60,148 nt of DNA from CAYXXZ01 sp964469165 (GTDB lineage Bacteria; Pseudomonadota; Gammaproteobacteria; Pseudomonadales; Porticoccaceae). Shown here one piece after another: positions 27,612 through 36,541 of this stretch. Every line of letters begins with the position of its first letter. The stretch's first letter is position 1. Position numbers and translations under genes: made by a program. Location of the stretch: contig CAYXXZ010000007.1 of NCBI GenBank assembly GCA_964469165.1, positions 1 to 60,148 of the forward strand. Reading direction: 5' to 3'. The notes under the pieces are model-generated. The model saw only the letters and a list, made by a program, of their open reading frames with translations. It did no database searches and had not been told where the DNA came from.

Positions 27612-28880
27612 TCAGCTGCCCAGCAAGGTGCGGCCAGCGGCAGACGCAGGATCTGGCGCATAACTGTCAACAACGGCCACGCCGAAGTCGGTATCCACGC
27701 CATCGATCTTGAAGCGGATCTTCGCAGTGCCGCCCATTGCCGAGGCAACGGTTTCAATGCTGTTGCCGTGATCCACTGCCTCTTCCGACCAGTCGTAGAA
27801 ATAATCGGACGCTGACTTGCCGTAGGCTTTGGCCAGGGCTTGGGCGCCGAAGATGATTGACCGATCAACGGGTTGGGCGGTCTGCACGGTGCTCTCCGTG
27901 TAGGTGCCGCCGTCACTGCCACCGGTATCGAGTATCACGTCGGAGCCGGTATTGAAACGAATTGCGTAGCGGTTCATGCGCTTGATCAGCACACCGTTCC
28001 ACATAATGGTTTCGTAGGCGTCAAAGAGCGGGTGCTTGATGCCTGCAGACTTGCGCTCGTGCGCATTTTGCACAGCCTGGCGCCAGGTGGTCTGGCCAGT
28101 TCTGGCAGTCAGGTACAGCCACACGCGCTCGGACACGAACATCACCCACAGGGGATCATTCCATGCCCGCTCGTCGCCTTTGATCTTGACCGACTGCATA
28201 ACGACAGGCGACTCGCGCAGCTGCGCCACGATGGAGTCAATGTCTTGCAGCGTCAGAGCATCGTTGGTGCCGATGTTCGCGGGCGACGTGGCGTCGTTGG
28301 CGAAGAAGTGACGGTTCTTCGTCGGTGCCTTGACGGTGTTGATCATGATCTCGCTGAACTCGGCATCAGACGCCAGCGGAACAACCCAGTCAGCGGTGTT
28401 CTGATCACCACGCGCGCCAGCGGCATGCACGAGGGTGGACTGATCTTCAAAGCGGCTCATCCAGCCCTGGAGCCCCGCCATTGAGATGGTTCGCAGATTA
28501 TGGACGGTACGCTTCTGCGTCATGCGACCGCCGGTGTCAGCGCCACCGCGAACCTGGTTGATCGCTACGTCCATGCTGGAGTAGGTCAACTGCATCATCC
28601 GGCCCGCGATCTTGCGGTCGCCCATGGTGGGCTTGCCTTGCAGGATGTTGAACAGGTCGACGGAAACGGTATCACCGGCGCCCTTGGCCAAGTCACCGGC
28701 CTTGACGATGGGGTAGTCGGGTGATGTTTGGCCCTTGGTTTTTGCGGCAAAAGAACCTTCTTTCGGCATCTCGCCGGAGATCAGGTTCATGAAGCCGGGG
28801 GCGTGTTGAACGCGGGTGAACAGGCCGACGGAATAGGCCTTCCGCGCAAGGGGCGACCCTACGGGTACATTGGTAGACAT
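27612..28880 (-). CDS. major capsid protein (N4 gp56 family)
   Basis: 422 residues from the ATG at 28880 (GAGGG 8 bases upstream; the in-frame start at 28898 lacks one). It has signature stretches of the N4-gp56 capsid family: GDTVSVDLFNILQGKPTMGD, AINQVRGGADTGGRMTQKRT and a C-terminal VLIKRMNRYAIRF. HK97-fold shell subunit by family. It follows the scaffold gene as expected. Confidence 0.88.
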   Translation of the reverse strand: MSTNVPVGSPLARKAYSVGLFTRVQHAPGFMNLISGEMPKEGSFAAKTKGQTSPDYPIVKAGDLAKGAGDTVSVDLFNILQGKPTMGDRKIAGRMMQLTYSSMDVAINQVRGGADTGGRMTQKRTVHNLRTISMAGLQGWMSRFEDQSTLVHAAGARGDQNTADWVVPLASDAEFSEIMINTVKAPTKNRHFFANDATSPANIGTNDALTLQDIDSIVAQLRESPVVMQSVKIKGDERAWNDPLWVMFVSERVWLYLTARTGQTTWRQAVQNAHERKSAGIKHPLFDAYETIMWNGVLIKRMNRYAIRFNTGSDVILDTGGSDGGTYTESTVQTAQPVDRSIIFGAQALAKAYGKSASDYFYDWSEEAVDHGNSIETVASAMGGTAKIRFKIDGVDTDFGVAVVDSYAPDPASAAGRTLLGS

Positions 28881-28963
28881 AATGCTGCCCTCTGGCAAAG
28901 TTGAGTAGACCTATTCATTGCTCGCCGCATTAAGAAAAACTTGATATGACAGGCAAAAAAAGG

Positions 28964-29962
28964 TCATAGATTTGCGAAATACGCATCCATTTCTTCGGGT
29001 GTCATGGCCGCCAGCTTTGCCGAGAGCTGTTGATGTGACATTGCCTCAACAGCCTGAGCCTCGTCAGAAGCGGGTGGCCGGCCAGCCGGGAAGTCGGACA
29101 GCGACACAGGTACGTCGGACCTGTTGGCTTTCGCCGCTTTTTCAGCGGCTGCCTTGGCTGTCGCTGCCAGTTCTTCCGGCGTTGGTGTAGGTTTGGCTGC
29201 TCCCGGCAATGCAATGGGGCCGAGTGCGCTTTCCACCATCTCGGTGACTTTGGCGAACCGCTCGGCAAGCGGCTTTCCCTGCCAGGCGGCTTGGCCGCGG
29301 AGCGTTGCATCGAACTGTTTGGCCAGATCGAATGCTTCCGGGCTGCTTGCCTGGATGTGTGCCAGCTTCGGATTCGAGTCGATGGCTTCTTGCACCGTTT
29401 CCGCTGCTGCCTGCTGTCGCTCTTGTTCGGTGCTGCGCACACTTTCGGTGACCGGTTTCATCTGTGCTTCGAGGCGCTGGGCCTTGAGTACAGCTTTGTA
29501 AACGGTCGGAAAATCCTCTTTCAGGCTCTCCAAGTCTTCGGGGGATAGCTCGTCATCAGTCAGATCGTCCGGGTCGGTGCGGGCGGGTTCACCGTTATTC
29601 GCCCCTTGATTGCCAGCTGCGACTTGTGCCTCAAGTGCTGCGATTCGCTCCTGTGCTTCTCTGGCAATTTGCTCTGCCCTGGATGCACGTTCACGCTCGC
29701 CCTTGAGCACGGAGTACGGGATGATGTGCTTCCCGTCTCTTGTCGCCACGCCTTCGGCGTTATCCTCGGCGTTCTGGCCCGGTTGTTCTTCCTGTGGCTC
29801 CACTGCTGCGGGCTCGGTTTTGACCGGTTCTGCGGGTGGTTCCTCCGCCTTGGGTTCTGCGGGTGGTTCTGGTGTCTCGCCTTTTTCAAGCGCATCAAAA
29901 ACCTTTTGCAGATCCTCGGGGCTGTCGTACTCGCTGTTCAGATCAATCTCTATGCCTGCCAT
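28964..29962 (-). CDS. scaffolding protein
   Basis: 332 residues, strongly acidic and Pro/Ala/Glu-rich at residues 25-70, with coiled-coil middle (ERERASRAEQIAREAQERI) and an Ala-rich C-terminus. It is directly upstream of the major capsid gene, and composition and place are typical of podovirus scaffolds. Late promoter P30 lies 73 to 99 bp upstream. Confidence 0.8.
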   Translation of the reverse strand: MAGIEIDLNSEYDSPEDLQKVFDALEKGETPEPPAEPKAEEPPAEPVKTEPAAVEPQEEQPGQNAEDNAEGVATRDGKHIIPYSVLKGERERASRAEQIAREAQERIAALEAQVAAGNQGANNGEPARTDPDDLTDDELSPEDLESLKEDFPTVYKAVLKAQRLEAQMKPVTESVRSTEQERQQAAAETVQEAIDSNPKLAHIQASSPEAFDLAKQFDATLRGQAAWQGKPLAERFAKVTEMVESALGPIALPGAAKPTPTPEELAATAKAAAEKAAKANRSDVPVSLSDFPAGRPPASDEAQAVEAMSHQQLSAKLAAMTPEEMDAYFANL

Positions 29963-30034
29963 CTCTACACTCCACGTATCGCGTTGGTTGCGGATTTCTG
30001 AAAATGCGCCAATGACCCATGGCGGGGAGATTGC

Positions 30035-30061
30035 AGTGTCCCTGATGTTTTTCTATTCGAC
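30035..30061 (-). promoter_or_regulatory. late promoter P30 (scaffold-capsid)
   Basis: Minus strand GTCGAAT (30061-30055) and GACACT (30040-30035). It follows directly after the portal terminator, so the scaffold-capsid unit starts afresh. Confidence 0.65.
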
Positions 30062-30069
30062 TTTTTGCC

Positions 30070-30092
30070 AAAAAAAACCCGCCGAAGCGGGT
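30070..30092 (-). terminator. terminator after the portal gene
   Basis: Minus strand ACCCGC-TTCG-GCGGGT stem with a UUCG tetraloop and a T8 run, 19 bp past the portal stop codon. Confidence 0.85.
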
Positions 30093-30110
30093 AGGTGTGG
30101 TCACGTGAAA

Positions 30111-32192
30111 TTATGCGCCGGCCATTGACGGCAGCTTTGGAATGGGGGTGGCATTGATGCGGGCAGTATCAGCCCTGGTCTTATCGATATCCGCTTCCCT
30201 CTCGCGTATTTCCGCCTCTTTCTCGCGCAGGGTGAGTTCGAACATTGCGTCCTCTTTTGCCTTGGCTTCCTGCTGTGCGAGAGCCTGGGCTTGTTGTTGC
30301 GCCTCCATCGCCTCGTCATCCTGAACACCGATGACCGCGCGCAACCGTTCGGCCATCTTGTGCCGGTTGGGCATGTCGGTGCCCTCGATGACAAAATCAA
30401 CCACCGCGGCTTGCATCTGCGGGGGCAGGCTCTTGGTGATTTCCGTGAGCATCTGGAACTGCTGCATTTTGTAGGTGGGGGTGCTGGGCACATCGTCCAG
30501 CACGATCTTGGCTCTCACCTTGGCCACGTCGTTGATGATGATCTGGCGCCCGGTTTCTTCGTCGATGGCGGGCTGGTTGAAATGGATGACCTTCTTCTGC
30601 TTGCCTTCGCCGATGGTGACCTTGCTTGGCCCCTTGAGCAGGTTCTGTTTGACCAGGCTGAAAAGCTGTTCCCCCACCAGGCGGCGAGCGATGGCGTAGT
30701 TGTCATTGATTTCCGCCAGGCTGTTCAGGCCTTGTTCGGCGAGACTGTTGATAGCCAATCCTGAGCTGGCGTTGCTGTTCTGGCCCATCATTGCCTTGTG
30801 GATGCCGGACACTTCGGCGATTTCCTGCTTGCTTTCCTGCATCGCCTGAAACTGCTGGGCCGCCAGATCTCCACCGCTTTCCACGGAGAATTTGCTGTTG
30901 GGGTTGCGGTTCTTGTCGAGAATGACATAGGCGTCCGAGCGCGCGACTTCCTCTGCAGCCCTGTTATGATCCAGCACCACGTCAGAATCCGCGATGACGC
31001 GCCGGCTGTTGAGGCTCCACAGCATTTTCGACTTGCGGGCGTTGACTTCATCCTGCGGAGATATCATCGAGCGCACCATGCCGTATGGCACACCCGTCAT
31101 GTCCTCGCGGTAGCCGAAGAAGGGGATGTAGGGGAAATTCTTGTGAATGTACGGGCTGGGGATGTCGTACAGAAAATGAGGGCCGCAGTACCAGGCCAGC
31201 CTCACTTTCTGGAATGTCGCTTCTGACACCTGCGCGATACCCAGTACGATGGCCTGGTTGTGGCGCGGGTTGTTGAAATCCACTTCCATCACCGTGCCGT
31301 TGGGCAACGTCATCACAAAGCCCCGCACCCATTTTCGATACCAGATTTCGTACAGGCAGACATGCTCGATGTGGATGTCCCGCCAGGCATCGCTGGATAG
31401 CCGGGTGTCGCGCTCGACCTCCCACGACTGCACCAGCCCCGTGTCGGGTTCCGTGAGTGGGTCGAAGCCAGACCATCCGTTGACCGTGTTGCGAAACAGC
31501 TGCGCGTACCGCGGCATCATTGCAATGGCTTCGGACACTTCGAGCCAGCGGCGCCTGACCAGGTAGCGGGCATCGGACAGGTCTGGCTTCGTTGAGCGCC
31601 AGTCCCAGAAGATTTCACGCCGGTGAATGTAATTGACGCGATAGGGCGACTTGAACGGGTCCGTCTCGCGCGCTACTTCAACCCAGCCCAAACCGGCTTT
31701 GCAGAGCGCGGCATAGGCATCGGAGACAGCACGATCCGCGCGGCTCTCGATCTCCGCATGCTTGAGCTTGACGGACAAGGCCTCTGCCAGATCATCGTCG
31801 CACTGCTCATCATCTTCCGGGCGTACACGCCAATCCGTTCTGCTCTTGGCCTCCATGCCGAGCACGGTGTCAATCGTGGGCTTGATCAGGTTGGAGATGA
31901 GCGGCGGCTGCTTGCGATCCTTGAGCGTCTCAACCACGTCAGGCGACAGCTGGTTATTGTCATAATAATCACAGCACTTATCCGCTTCACGCCGCCAGGC
32001 GGGCTGTGTTTGAAGCTCCAGCAAAAACCCCTCGACCTGCTCACGGGGGAGGGCGGTATCTTCCAACTCGCCGGGGGTGCCCGCTGCCTCGGGCTCTTCA
32101 CCGAACACCACGCCATTGGCCTGCTTATCGTAGGGCGTCTGGCGGTGATGGTGTATTGTCGCGGCGCTGGTGAGCTGAATGTCGCCTGGCAT
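30111..32192 (-). CDS. portal protein (P22-like)
   Basis: 693 residues. It has the P22-type portal pattern: QPPLISNLIKPTIDTVLGME, a WDWRSTKPDLSDARYL wing segment, SGIHKAMMGQNSNASSGLAI, and a long charged C-terminal coiled coil (ELTLREKEAEIREREADIDK). It forms the 12-fold DNA entry ring. It lies after TerL with its own late promoter (P32) and terminator, so it can be expressed as a unit. Confidence 0.9.
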   Translation of the reverse strand: MPGDIQLTSAATIHHHRQTPYDKQANGVVFGEEPEAAGTPGELEDTALPREQVEGFLLELQTQPAWRREADKCCDYYDNNQLSPDVVETLKDRKQPPLISNLIKPTIDTVLGMEAKSRTDWRVRPEDDEQCDDDLAEALSVKLKHAEIESRADRAVSDAYAALCKAGLGWVEVARETDPFKSPYRVNYIHRREIFWDWRSTKPDLSDARYLVRRRWLEVSEAIAMMPRYAQLFRNTVNGWSGFDPLTEPDTGLVQSWEVERDTRLSSDAWRDIHIEHVCLYEIWYRKWVRGFVMTLPNGTVMEVDFNNPRHNQAIVLGIAQVSEATFQKVRLAWYCGPHFLYDIPSPYIHKNFPYIPFFGYREDMTGVPYGMVRSMISPQDEVNARKSKMLWSLNSRRVIADSDVVLDHNRAAEEVARSDAYVILDKNRNPNSKFSVESGGDLAAQQFQAMQESKQEIAEVSGIHKAMMGQNSNASSGLAINSLAEQGLNSLAEINDNYAIARRLVGEQLFSLVKQNLLKGPSKVTIGEGKQKKVIHFNQPAIDEETGRQIIINDVAKVRAKIVLDDVPSTPTYKMQQFQMLTEITKSLPPQMQAAVVDFVIEGTDMPNRHKMAERLRAVIGVQDDEAMEAQQQAQALAQQEAKAKEDAMFELTLREKEAEIREREADIDKTRADTARINATPIPKLPSMAGA

Positions 32193-32227
32193 GAGGTGGG
32201 CGTCCGTGATGATGGCAGTCTCCGGCC

Positions 32228-32254
32228 ATTGTCAGCGGGGTTGCGCAATTCGAC
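32228..32254 (-). promoter_or_regulatory. late promoter P32 (portal)
   Basis: Minus strand GTCGAAT (32254-32248) and GACAAT (32233-32228), in the 108-bp gap between TerL and portal. The predicted start is about 30 bases before the portal ATG. Confidence 0.65.
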
Positions 32255-32299
32255 CTGGGCGGTCAGGTGCGCCACTCAATCATCAGACGCGCCAGCCCA

Positions 32300-33769
32300 T
32301 CAGACGCGCCAGTTGCTGTTTCGGTTTACGTCCAGGATCTGGCGGGAAGGGTCGGGCGGCACTTGGGCGTAGCGCAGCATCATGTAGGCATAGCGGGTCG
32401 CGGCCATCAGGTCGTCTTGCAGCTTGACCACCTTGCCGTTCTTGCGGTGATAAATGCGGAACTCGCCGAACCACTCATTGAGCGTACTAAACACCTTGAA
32501 CTTGCCTGTTTCCATCAGATTGAGCAAGGCCAGGAGCCCGGCCTCGACACTGACGCGGCTGGATTTATGCCCGCTCTCGTCGCCTGTTTCCGGGAACTGT
32601 GCCATCTCGTGTAGCATGTTGACGCCGGCGCTGCGGTACTGGTCGGCCAGCTGAAACCCCGATCCTTTGTCATGCTGCAAACCATCGTGCGGCCAGGCCA
32701 TGGGTATCCACTCGCCGCGGGATTTGATGAATGGCGCCTGCTTCGCGGGGGTGGTTTCGCGCACCTTGATGCAGTCGTAGACGTAGATCGTGTCTGTGTC
32801 GCGATCCCATGCCAGCCAGACAGAGGCAGACGGGTGGTCCCAGCCGAAGTCGGTGGCGGCGATGCGCGGCCAGTGATCCGGCAGTGGGAAGGGGTCTACT
32901 GTGATTTGCGACTCTGCAACGGGGAAGATACGGCCACTGCCCAGGATCGGTATGCCCTTCGCCCTGGCTTCGCGCTCGTGTGCTGGGTAGCTGGCAATGA
33001 TCCGTTCGCGCTCTTCCTGCGTGTAGTGCTCGACATCATCGATGGTCATGTTGATGTCGGCGCGGTCGGGCGTGGGATCTTGGAGGAACATGCACACGAC
33101 ATCCGACATGCCAAGCAGGGGGGTGAACGTGATCCACACCATGCCCTTGGTCGCGTTGGTGCGCGTCAGCACCTCGGTGTAGATGTCGAGCGGCGGCTCT
33201 TCGTCGAGTGCGGCGAAGTCCAGGGTTTCACCCTGCAGCTTTGAGCGGCCTTTCTCGTAGGATTTGAAATAGAGGCGAGAGATACCGCCCGAGATATGGC
33301 GCACGAACACGCAATCCACGGAGTCCGCAATGCCTTGTGCGCGCTTGATATCGATGATCGAGTCATTGGGGATCGTTCCATAACCCCACTCGCCCGGCCT
33401 TCCGAGAATGAGGCGCTGCATGGTGTCGCGGGTTGACTCCATGGATTCGCCCACCGCCCACCCGGTGACGCCCCGCGCCCAGCGGCGGCCTATCCACCAG
33501 TCGGGATATCTGCCGGTGAGGTGGTAGGCGATCTCGTAGGCACTGCTCCAGGTTTTGCCCAGCTGGTTGCCGGCACGAAACAGCCGCTCCCGGTATACCG
33601 CGCCGGCGCCGTGGAACTCAAGCTGTCGGGGGTACGGCTTGTACCTCGATAGCTTGTCCCCGTCCTGCCGTCTCTTGATCTCCTGCAAGATGCGCAAGTA
33701 GGCCTGTTTCTTCGGCAAGTTGATGAGCGAGTCGGGCAAGGTCATCGTCTGAGAGACTTTCGTATTCAT
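32300..33769 (-). CDS. terL: terminase large subunit
   Basis: 489 residues. The ATPase has Walker A FRAGNQLGKTWS (near residue 70) and Walker B LDFAALDEEPP. The nuclease domain begins ATDFGWDHPSASVW, with later acidic residues (HDGLQHDKGSG). It drives DNA packaging together with TerS and the portal. ATG 33769 is used; ATG 33745 is also possible. It overlaps TerS by about 150 bp in another frame, an unusually long overlap. Confidence 0.92.
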   Translation of the reverse strand: MNTKVSQTMTLPDSLINLPKKQAYLRILQEIKRRQDGDKLSRYKPYPRQLEFHGAGAVYRERLFRAGNQLGKTWSSAYEIAYHLTGRYPDWWIGRRWARGVTGWAVGESMESTRDTMQRLILGRPGEWGYGTIPNDSIIDIKRAQGIADSVDCVFVRHISGGISRLYFKSYEKGRSKLQGETLDFAALDEEPPLDIYTEVLTRTNATKGMVWITFTPLLGMSDVVCMFLQDPTPDRADINMTIDDVEHYTQEERERIIASYPAHEREARAKGIPILGSGRIFPVAESQITVDPFPLPDHWPRIAATDFGWDHPSASVWLAWDRDTDTIYVYDCIKVRETTPAKQAPFIKSRGEWIPMAWPHDGLQHDKGSGFQLADQYRSAGVNMLHEMAQFPETGDESGHKSSRVSVEAGLLALLNLMETGKFKVFSTLNEWFGEFRIYHRKNGKVVKLQDDLMAATRYAYMMLRYAQVPPDPSRQILDVNRNSNWRV

Positions 33770-34244
33770 CACCTGGCTGCTTGTCTGCGGGCTTGAACAT
33801 GCCGAGCGTGTCGCCCAGGGCGCGTAGTGCCTGGTTGGCTCCTGCTGCGTTGAAGGTGTACTGGCCTGTCTCCTGGCCTTTCCTGTCGAGTACCGGCTCT
33901 GCCTGCATGCATCGGTTGACCACCTCCATGTAGCGGGATATGACCCACTCCCGATCCAGTCCCGTTTTTATGATGGCGTTCTGCTGCGCAATGGCGGCCA
34001 GTTCGTTGATGCGGTCGATCAGCTTTTGGTTTGTTCTGTCGCCGTTGGGCATTTCCCATCGGCGGGCGGTGGCGGGGGTGATCTTGCAACCGGCAGCTTT
34101 GACGGCTTCCTCGATGGACATGCCGAGCGCCCTGGCGCGCGCGTAGGCTTCCTGCTCAACGGTCAGTCCGCTTACTGCGAGCCTGCCTTTGTCGATCTTG
34201 CGGGTTCCGGCCCTGACGCCGCCTTTCTTCTTGGGTGCCGCCAT
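33618..34244 (-). CDS. terS: terminase small subunit
   Basis: 208 residues from ATG 34244, giving the basic start MAAPKKKGGVRAGTRK. An N-terminal helix-turn-helix (VEQEAYARARALGMSIEEAVKAAGC cut to key parts: ALGMSIEEAV, TPATARRWE) recognises DNA, and the middle IIKTGLDREWVISRYMEVV is typical of podovirus small terminases. It overlaps terL. Confidence 0.8.
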   Translation of the reverse strand: MAAPKKKGGVRAGTRKIDKGRLAVSGLTVEQEAYARARALGMSIEEAVKAAGCKITPATARRWEMPNGDRTNQKLIDRINELAAIAQQNAIIKTGLDREWVISRYMEVVNRCMQAEPVLDRKGQETGQYTFNAAGANQALRALGDTLGMFKPADKQPGDEYESLSDDDLARLAHQLAEETGLLAHLAGDQETAGRGQAIEVQAVPPTA

Positions 34245-34245
34245 G

Positions 34246-34563
34246 TCATCGATTGACAATGAGCTGGAACACGGCGATACCGCACAGGCTGGTGCATCCG
34301 ACCACGCCGGTAATCACCCATCCGCGCACCATTTTGAGCGTGGGTATCTCCACCTCCACTGCGCGGATTCTCTTGTCGTTCTCATCTACGGCACTGAATG
34401 CCCGCGCCAGCGCCTCGCGCGTCTCAAGATGGCGCTGCTCCAGCGTGGCCAGCAAGCGCAGGCTCTCGGAGACGGACTTGAGCGTCTCTTCAACCATCTT
34501 CAGTCGATACAGGGTGACGGAATCGCTGGGGGTGGGCTGCGGGATGTCTCTGTCGAGCGGCAT
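34246..34563 (-). CDS. coiled-coil protein with C-terminal membrane helix
   Basis: 105 residues. A heptad-like region (about 20-75, LYRLKMVEETLKSVSESLRL) precedes one TM helix (WVITGVVGCTSLCGIAVFQLI). This layout recalls hemolysin XhlA-type or holin-accessory proteins rather than an inner-membrane spanin, whose TM is N-terminal. It lies between lysis genes and terminase. Confidence 0.65.
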   Translation of the reverse strand: MPLDRDIPQPTPSDSVTLYRLKMVEETLKSVSESLRLLATLEQRHLETREALARAFSAVDENDKRIRAVEVEIPTLKMVRGWVITGVVGCTSLCGIAVFQLIVNR

Positions 34564-34566
34564 GAA

Positions 34567-34971
34567 TTACTTACCCTCGACATCGTTCAGGTCGGCGATG
34601 TACTGCTCCCAGTCATCGAGGCCATTGCGCTCCGCAACAAACTCGACCAGCTTCTTGTGCGCGTACTCAACAACCGCATCCTTTGCCACGTCTGACAGCC
34701 GTGCTCTGCGTAGATCTTCCAGCAGAGGAATCACTTGGGTTTGCAGAATGCCATCCAGAATCACGGCTTTTGTGGAACCGTAGCCATGGTCAGGTATCGC
34801 TCGCTCCAGCTTGACCGCGGTGGTATACACGTACTCCAGCACCACGGGGCCGTGAGCATCGATGATCTCCGTGACCTCGTTCAGCACCTGGTCAACGGTG
34901 TCAAACACGCGGGAGAACAGTTTGCGAAATCTGTCGATCAGGTTGACTGCGTAGTTCAGGATTGTGTTCAT
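34567..34971 (-). CDS. lysis-region protein of unknown function
   Basis: 134 residues, largely helical and amphipathic (NYAVNLIDRFRKLFSRVFDTV; AVVEYAHKKLVEFVAERNG). There is no clear TM helix or catalytic motif. It overlaps the lipoprotein gene by 4 bp, so it is translated with the lysis cassette. Confidence 0.6.
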   Translation of the reverse strand: MNTILNYAVNLIDRFRKLFSRVFDTVDQVLNEVTEIIDAHGPVVLEYVYTTAVKLERAIPDHGYGSTKAVILDGILQTQVIPLLEDLRRARLSDVAKDAVVEYAHKKLVEFVAERNGLDDWEQYIADLNDVEGK

Positions 34972-35174
34972 TGTCGTGCCTTGCAGTTGAGGGTTACTTT
35001 GATGCCGACGATATCCAGGCCCGTCGGCGCGCCTGAATCATTGCGTGTCACTGCCAGCATCGGCGCGGGTCTTACTCGGCACTCCCACCTTGTTGGAGGT
35101 GATGATGGTGCTGATAACGTCCCACAGCCCGATAACAGCAGGCACAGCAGTAACCAGGTATGTCGATATGCCAT
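34968..35174 (-). CDS. o-spanin (Rz1-like lipoprotein), nested in the holin gene
   Basis: 68 residues from ATG 35174. It has a lipoprotein signal with lipobox LSGC near residue 17, then a short Pro-rich chain (TLSAPSSPPTRWECRVRPAP), the usual Rz1 composition. Its first 137 bp lie inside the 3' part of the holin-like gene in another frame. A matching Rz with N-terminal TM is not evident. Confidence 0.7.
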   Translation of the reverse strand: MAYRHTWLLLCLLLSGCGTLSAPSSPPTRWECRVRPAPMLAVTRNDSGAPTGLDIVGIKVTLNCKARQ

Positions 35175-35355
35175 CAATCGCCTCTCCGGTTACGGGCAGC
35201 TCATGCCCTGTGAACACTGCCCAGGCGGTGACGCCTGCCCACAGGAAGGCGTGGACGGCATCGACGGTGATCTGGCCCTTCTTCCACCGTTCGGGACTGT
35301 TTACCCTGCGGCCCGCTTGCAAGAGCGCAAACGCTGCCCTGATTTTTCTGATCAT
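35038..35355 (-). CDS. holin candidate
   Basis: 105 residues with two hydrophobic helices (AVHAFLWAGVTAWAVFTGH and a second around YLVTAVPAVIGLWDVISTI), a basic N-terminus and a charged C-tail. It overlaps the endolysin gene by 4 bp (ATGA). Size, topology and location support a holin that releases or activates the endolysin. Confidence 0.7.
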   Translation of the reverse strand: MIRKIRAAFALLQAGRRVNSPERWKKGQITVDAVHAFLWAGVTAWAVFTGHELPVTGEAIDGISTYLVTAVPAVIGLWDVISTIITSNKVGVPSKTRADAGSDTQ

Positions 35356-35708
35356 GGCTGCCTCCAGGGTTTGCCTGAGCGGGTATCGACATGGGTGAAG
35401 GTTGGGTACAGGCCAAAGCCGTACACGTCCGGGTATGCGGCTGTCAGGTAGTCGTACACGTCCTTGGGTGAGGTGTCGGCGACCTTGATGTCGGCTGCGC
35501 GGCCAAGCATGTGTTGAGAACCCTTGGCGCCATTGACCTTGGCGTTGTGTGATGCGCAGCGGCAGCCTGACGTGATCGTTATGGGCTTGCCGAAGCGGTA
35601 GCGAATCTCTTGCAGGACGTTGATCAGTTCGGTATCAACGGTATCGAAGCCGCACCCGCACTTGCAGGCAAACTCGGCGCGGTAGAAGTTGGTGGATATC
35701 CTGGTCAT
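35352..35708 (-). CDS. endolysin, M15-type peptidase
   Basis: 118 residues. Zinc-peptidase motifs of the M15A family: ITSGCRCASHNAKVNGAKGSQH broken as SGCRCASHN and SQHMLGRAADI (His and Asp ligands) and FTHVDTR (final His). It cuts peptidoglycan cross-links. There is no signal peptide, so export depends on the holin. It is the first gene after late promoter P35. Confidence 0.88.
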   Translation of the reverse strand: MTRISTNFYRAEFACKCGCGFDTVDTELINVLQEIRYRFGKPITITSGCRCASHNAKVNGAKGSQHMLGRAADIKVADTSPKDVYDYLTAAYPDVYGFGLYPTFTHVDTRSGKPWRQP

Positions 35709-35735
35709 GATGCAGTCCCGGGGTTGGATGCCAGG

Positions 35736-35763
35736 ACTGTAATCGGGTGGCGGGTTATTCGAC
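35736..35763 (-). promoter_or_regulatory. late promoter P35 (lysis-terminase)
   Basis: Minus strand GTCGAAT (35763-35757) and TACAGT (35741-35736). It is in a 135-bp gap with no gene and about 20 to 30 bases ahead of the endolysin ATG. Confidence 0.6.
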
Positions 35764-35843
35764 TTCGAGCGCCCGGGCGAAACCCATGAGCACCAATCCT
35801 GATCGCGTCTTGCCCTGGCCGAGCTTTGCGCCGTTATCCTGGC

Positions 35844-36101
35844 TCAAATTTCCTCCAGCATGATGTCCTGACGCCTCGGCTCGTAGCGTTTTGGGTAGAT
35901 CAGCCACATCGATGTGCATTTTTTGCCCTGTCGCTGCACCTTTTCGTGCTGCATCAGGATATTGAGTGCGTCAATCGTGGGTTTGTAGTCTGCTCCTGCC
36001 TTCTTGGCGATAGTTTTGGCTGACATCGGCGCTGTCGCGCTCTCCAGCACAGTCAGAATGCGCATTCTGATGGTCAGCCCGGGCTTCTTTCGTGGCTTCA
36101 C
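35844..36101 (-). CDS. small winged-helix DNA-binding protein, candidate late regulator
   Basis: 85 residues from a GTG overlapping the nuclease stop. RMRILTVLESATAPMSAKTI and DALNILMQHEKVQRQG match a winged-helix pattern (helices plus a QRQGKKCTSMW wing). Located in the first late unit, it could act on late promoters. That role is speculation. Confidence 0.6.
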   Translation of the reverse strand: MKPRKKPGLTIRMRILTVLESATAPMSAKTIAKKAGADYKPTIDALNILMQHEKVQRQGKKCTSMWLIYPKRYEPRRQDIMLEEI

Positions 36102-36541
36102 TTCGCCGGAGGCTCCCGAAGTGGCTCTACGCTGCCAGGATCAACCCACAGATACCGGCACAATACTTGCCGGACCTCTTCCGCGCTGCGCGCCAGGTGG
36201 TATCTCCATCCTTGCTCGATGAAATGATCACGCCACTCCATCTGTACGGGCGACTCGCGGCCCTTATCGTCCTTCATTTCGATGACCAGGCCGGGGAACG
36301 GCCCGCTCTTCACTGGCAGTATCAGATCGGGAAAGCCCGGCTTTACACCCATAGCCTTCATCTGTCCGCCGGTGAAGGCATCGCGCTTGCCGCCGTTGGG
36401 GGAGTGATGCAGCCATCGCAGCTGAGGCATCTGCGCGCGCACTGAGGGCAGGTGCGACCACTGCACCACTCTTGCCTGCTCGACCTCTTCACGACGGCCT
36501 GCGGGCTTCCTAGCGGGCTTTCTGGCGAAGGGCGAAGTCAT
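36098..36541 (-). CDS. VRR-NUC domain nuclease
   Basis: 147 residues. Core PD-(D/E)XK motifs: MGVKPGFPDLILP (Asp), GLVIEMKDDKGRESPVQ (E-x-K) and WRDHFIEQGW. VRR-NUC proteins are structure-specific nucleases that can cut branched DNA. Its place at the head of the late region, ahead of terminase, suggests resolving replication branches before packaging. It overlaps both neighbours by 4 bp. Confidence 0.85.
   Translation of the reverse strand: MTSPFARKPARKPAGRREEVEQARVVQWSHLPSVRAQMPQLRWLHHSPNGGKRDAFTGGQMKAMGVKPGFPDLILPVKSGPFPGLVIEMKDDKGRESPVQMEWRDHFIEQGWRYHLARSAEEVRQVLCRYLWVDPGSVEPLREPPAK

Noticed and set aside
28900..28925. A late-promoter pair upstream of the major capsid gene (AATGAATAG)
   Set aside because: Only part of the first box matches and no second box is found at the right distance. 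The capsid gene is probably expressed from P30.
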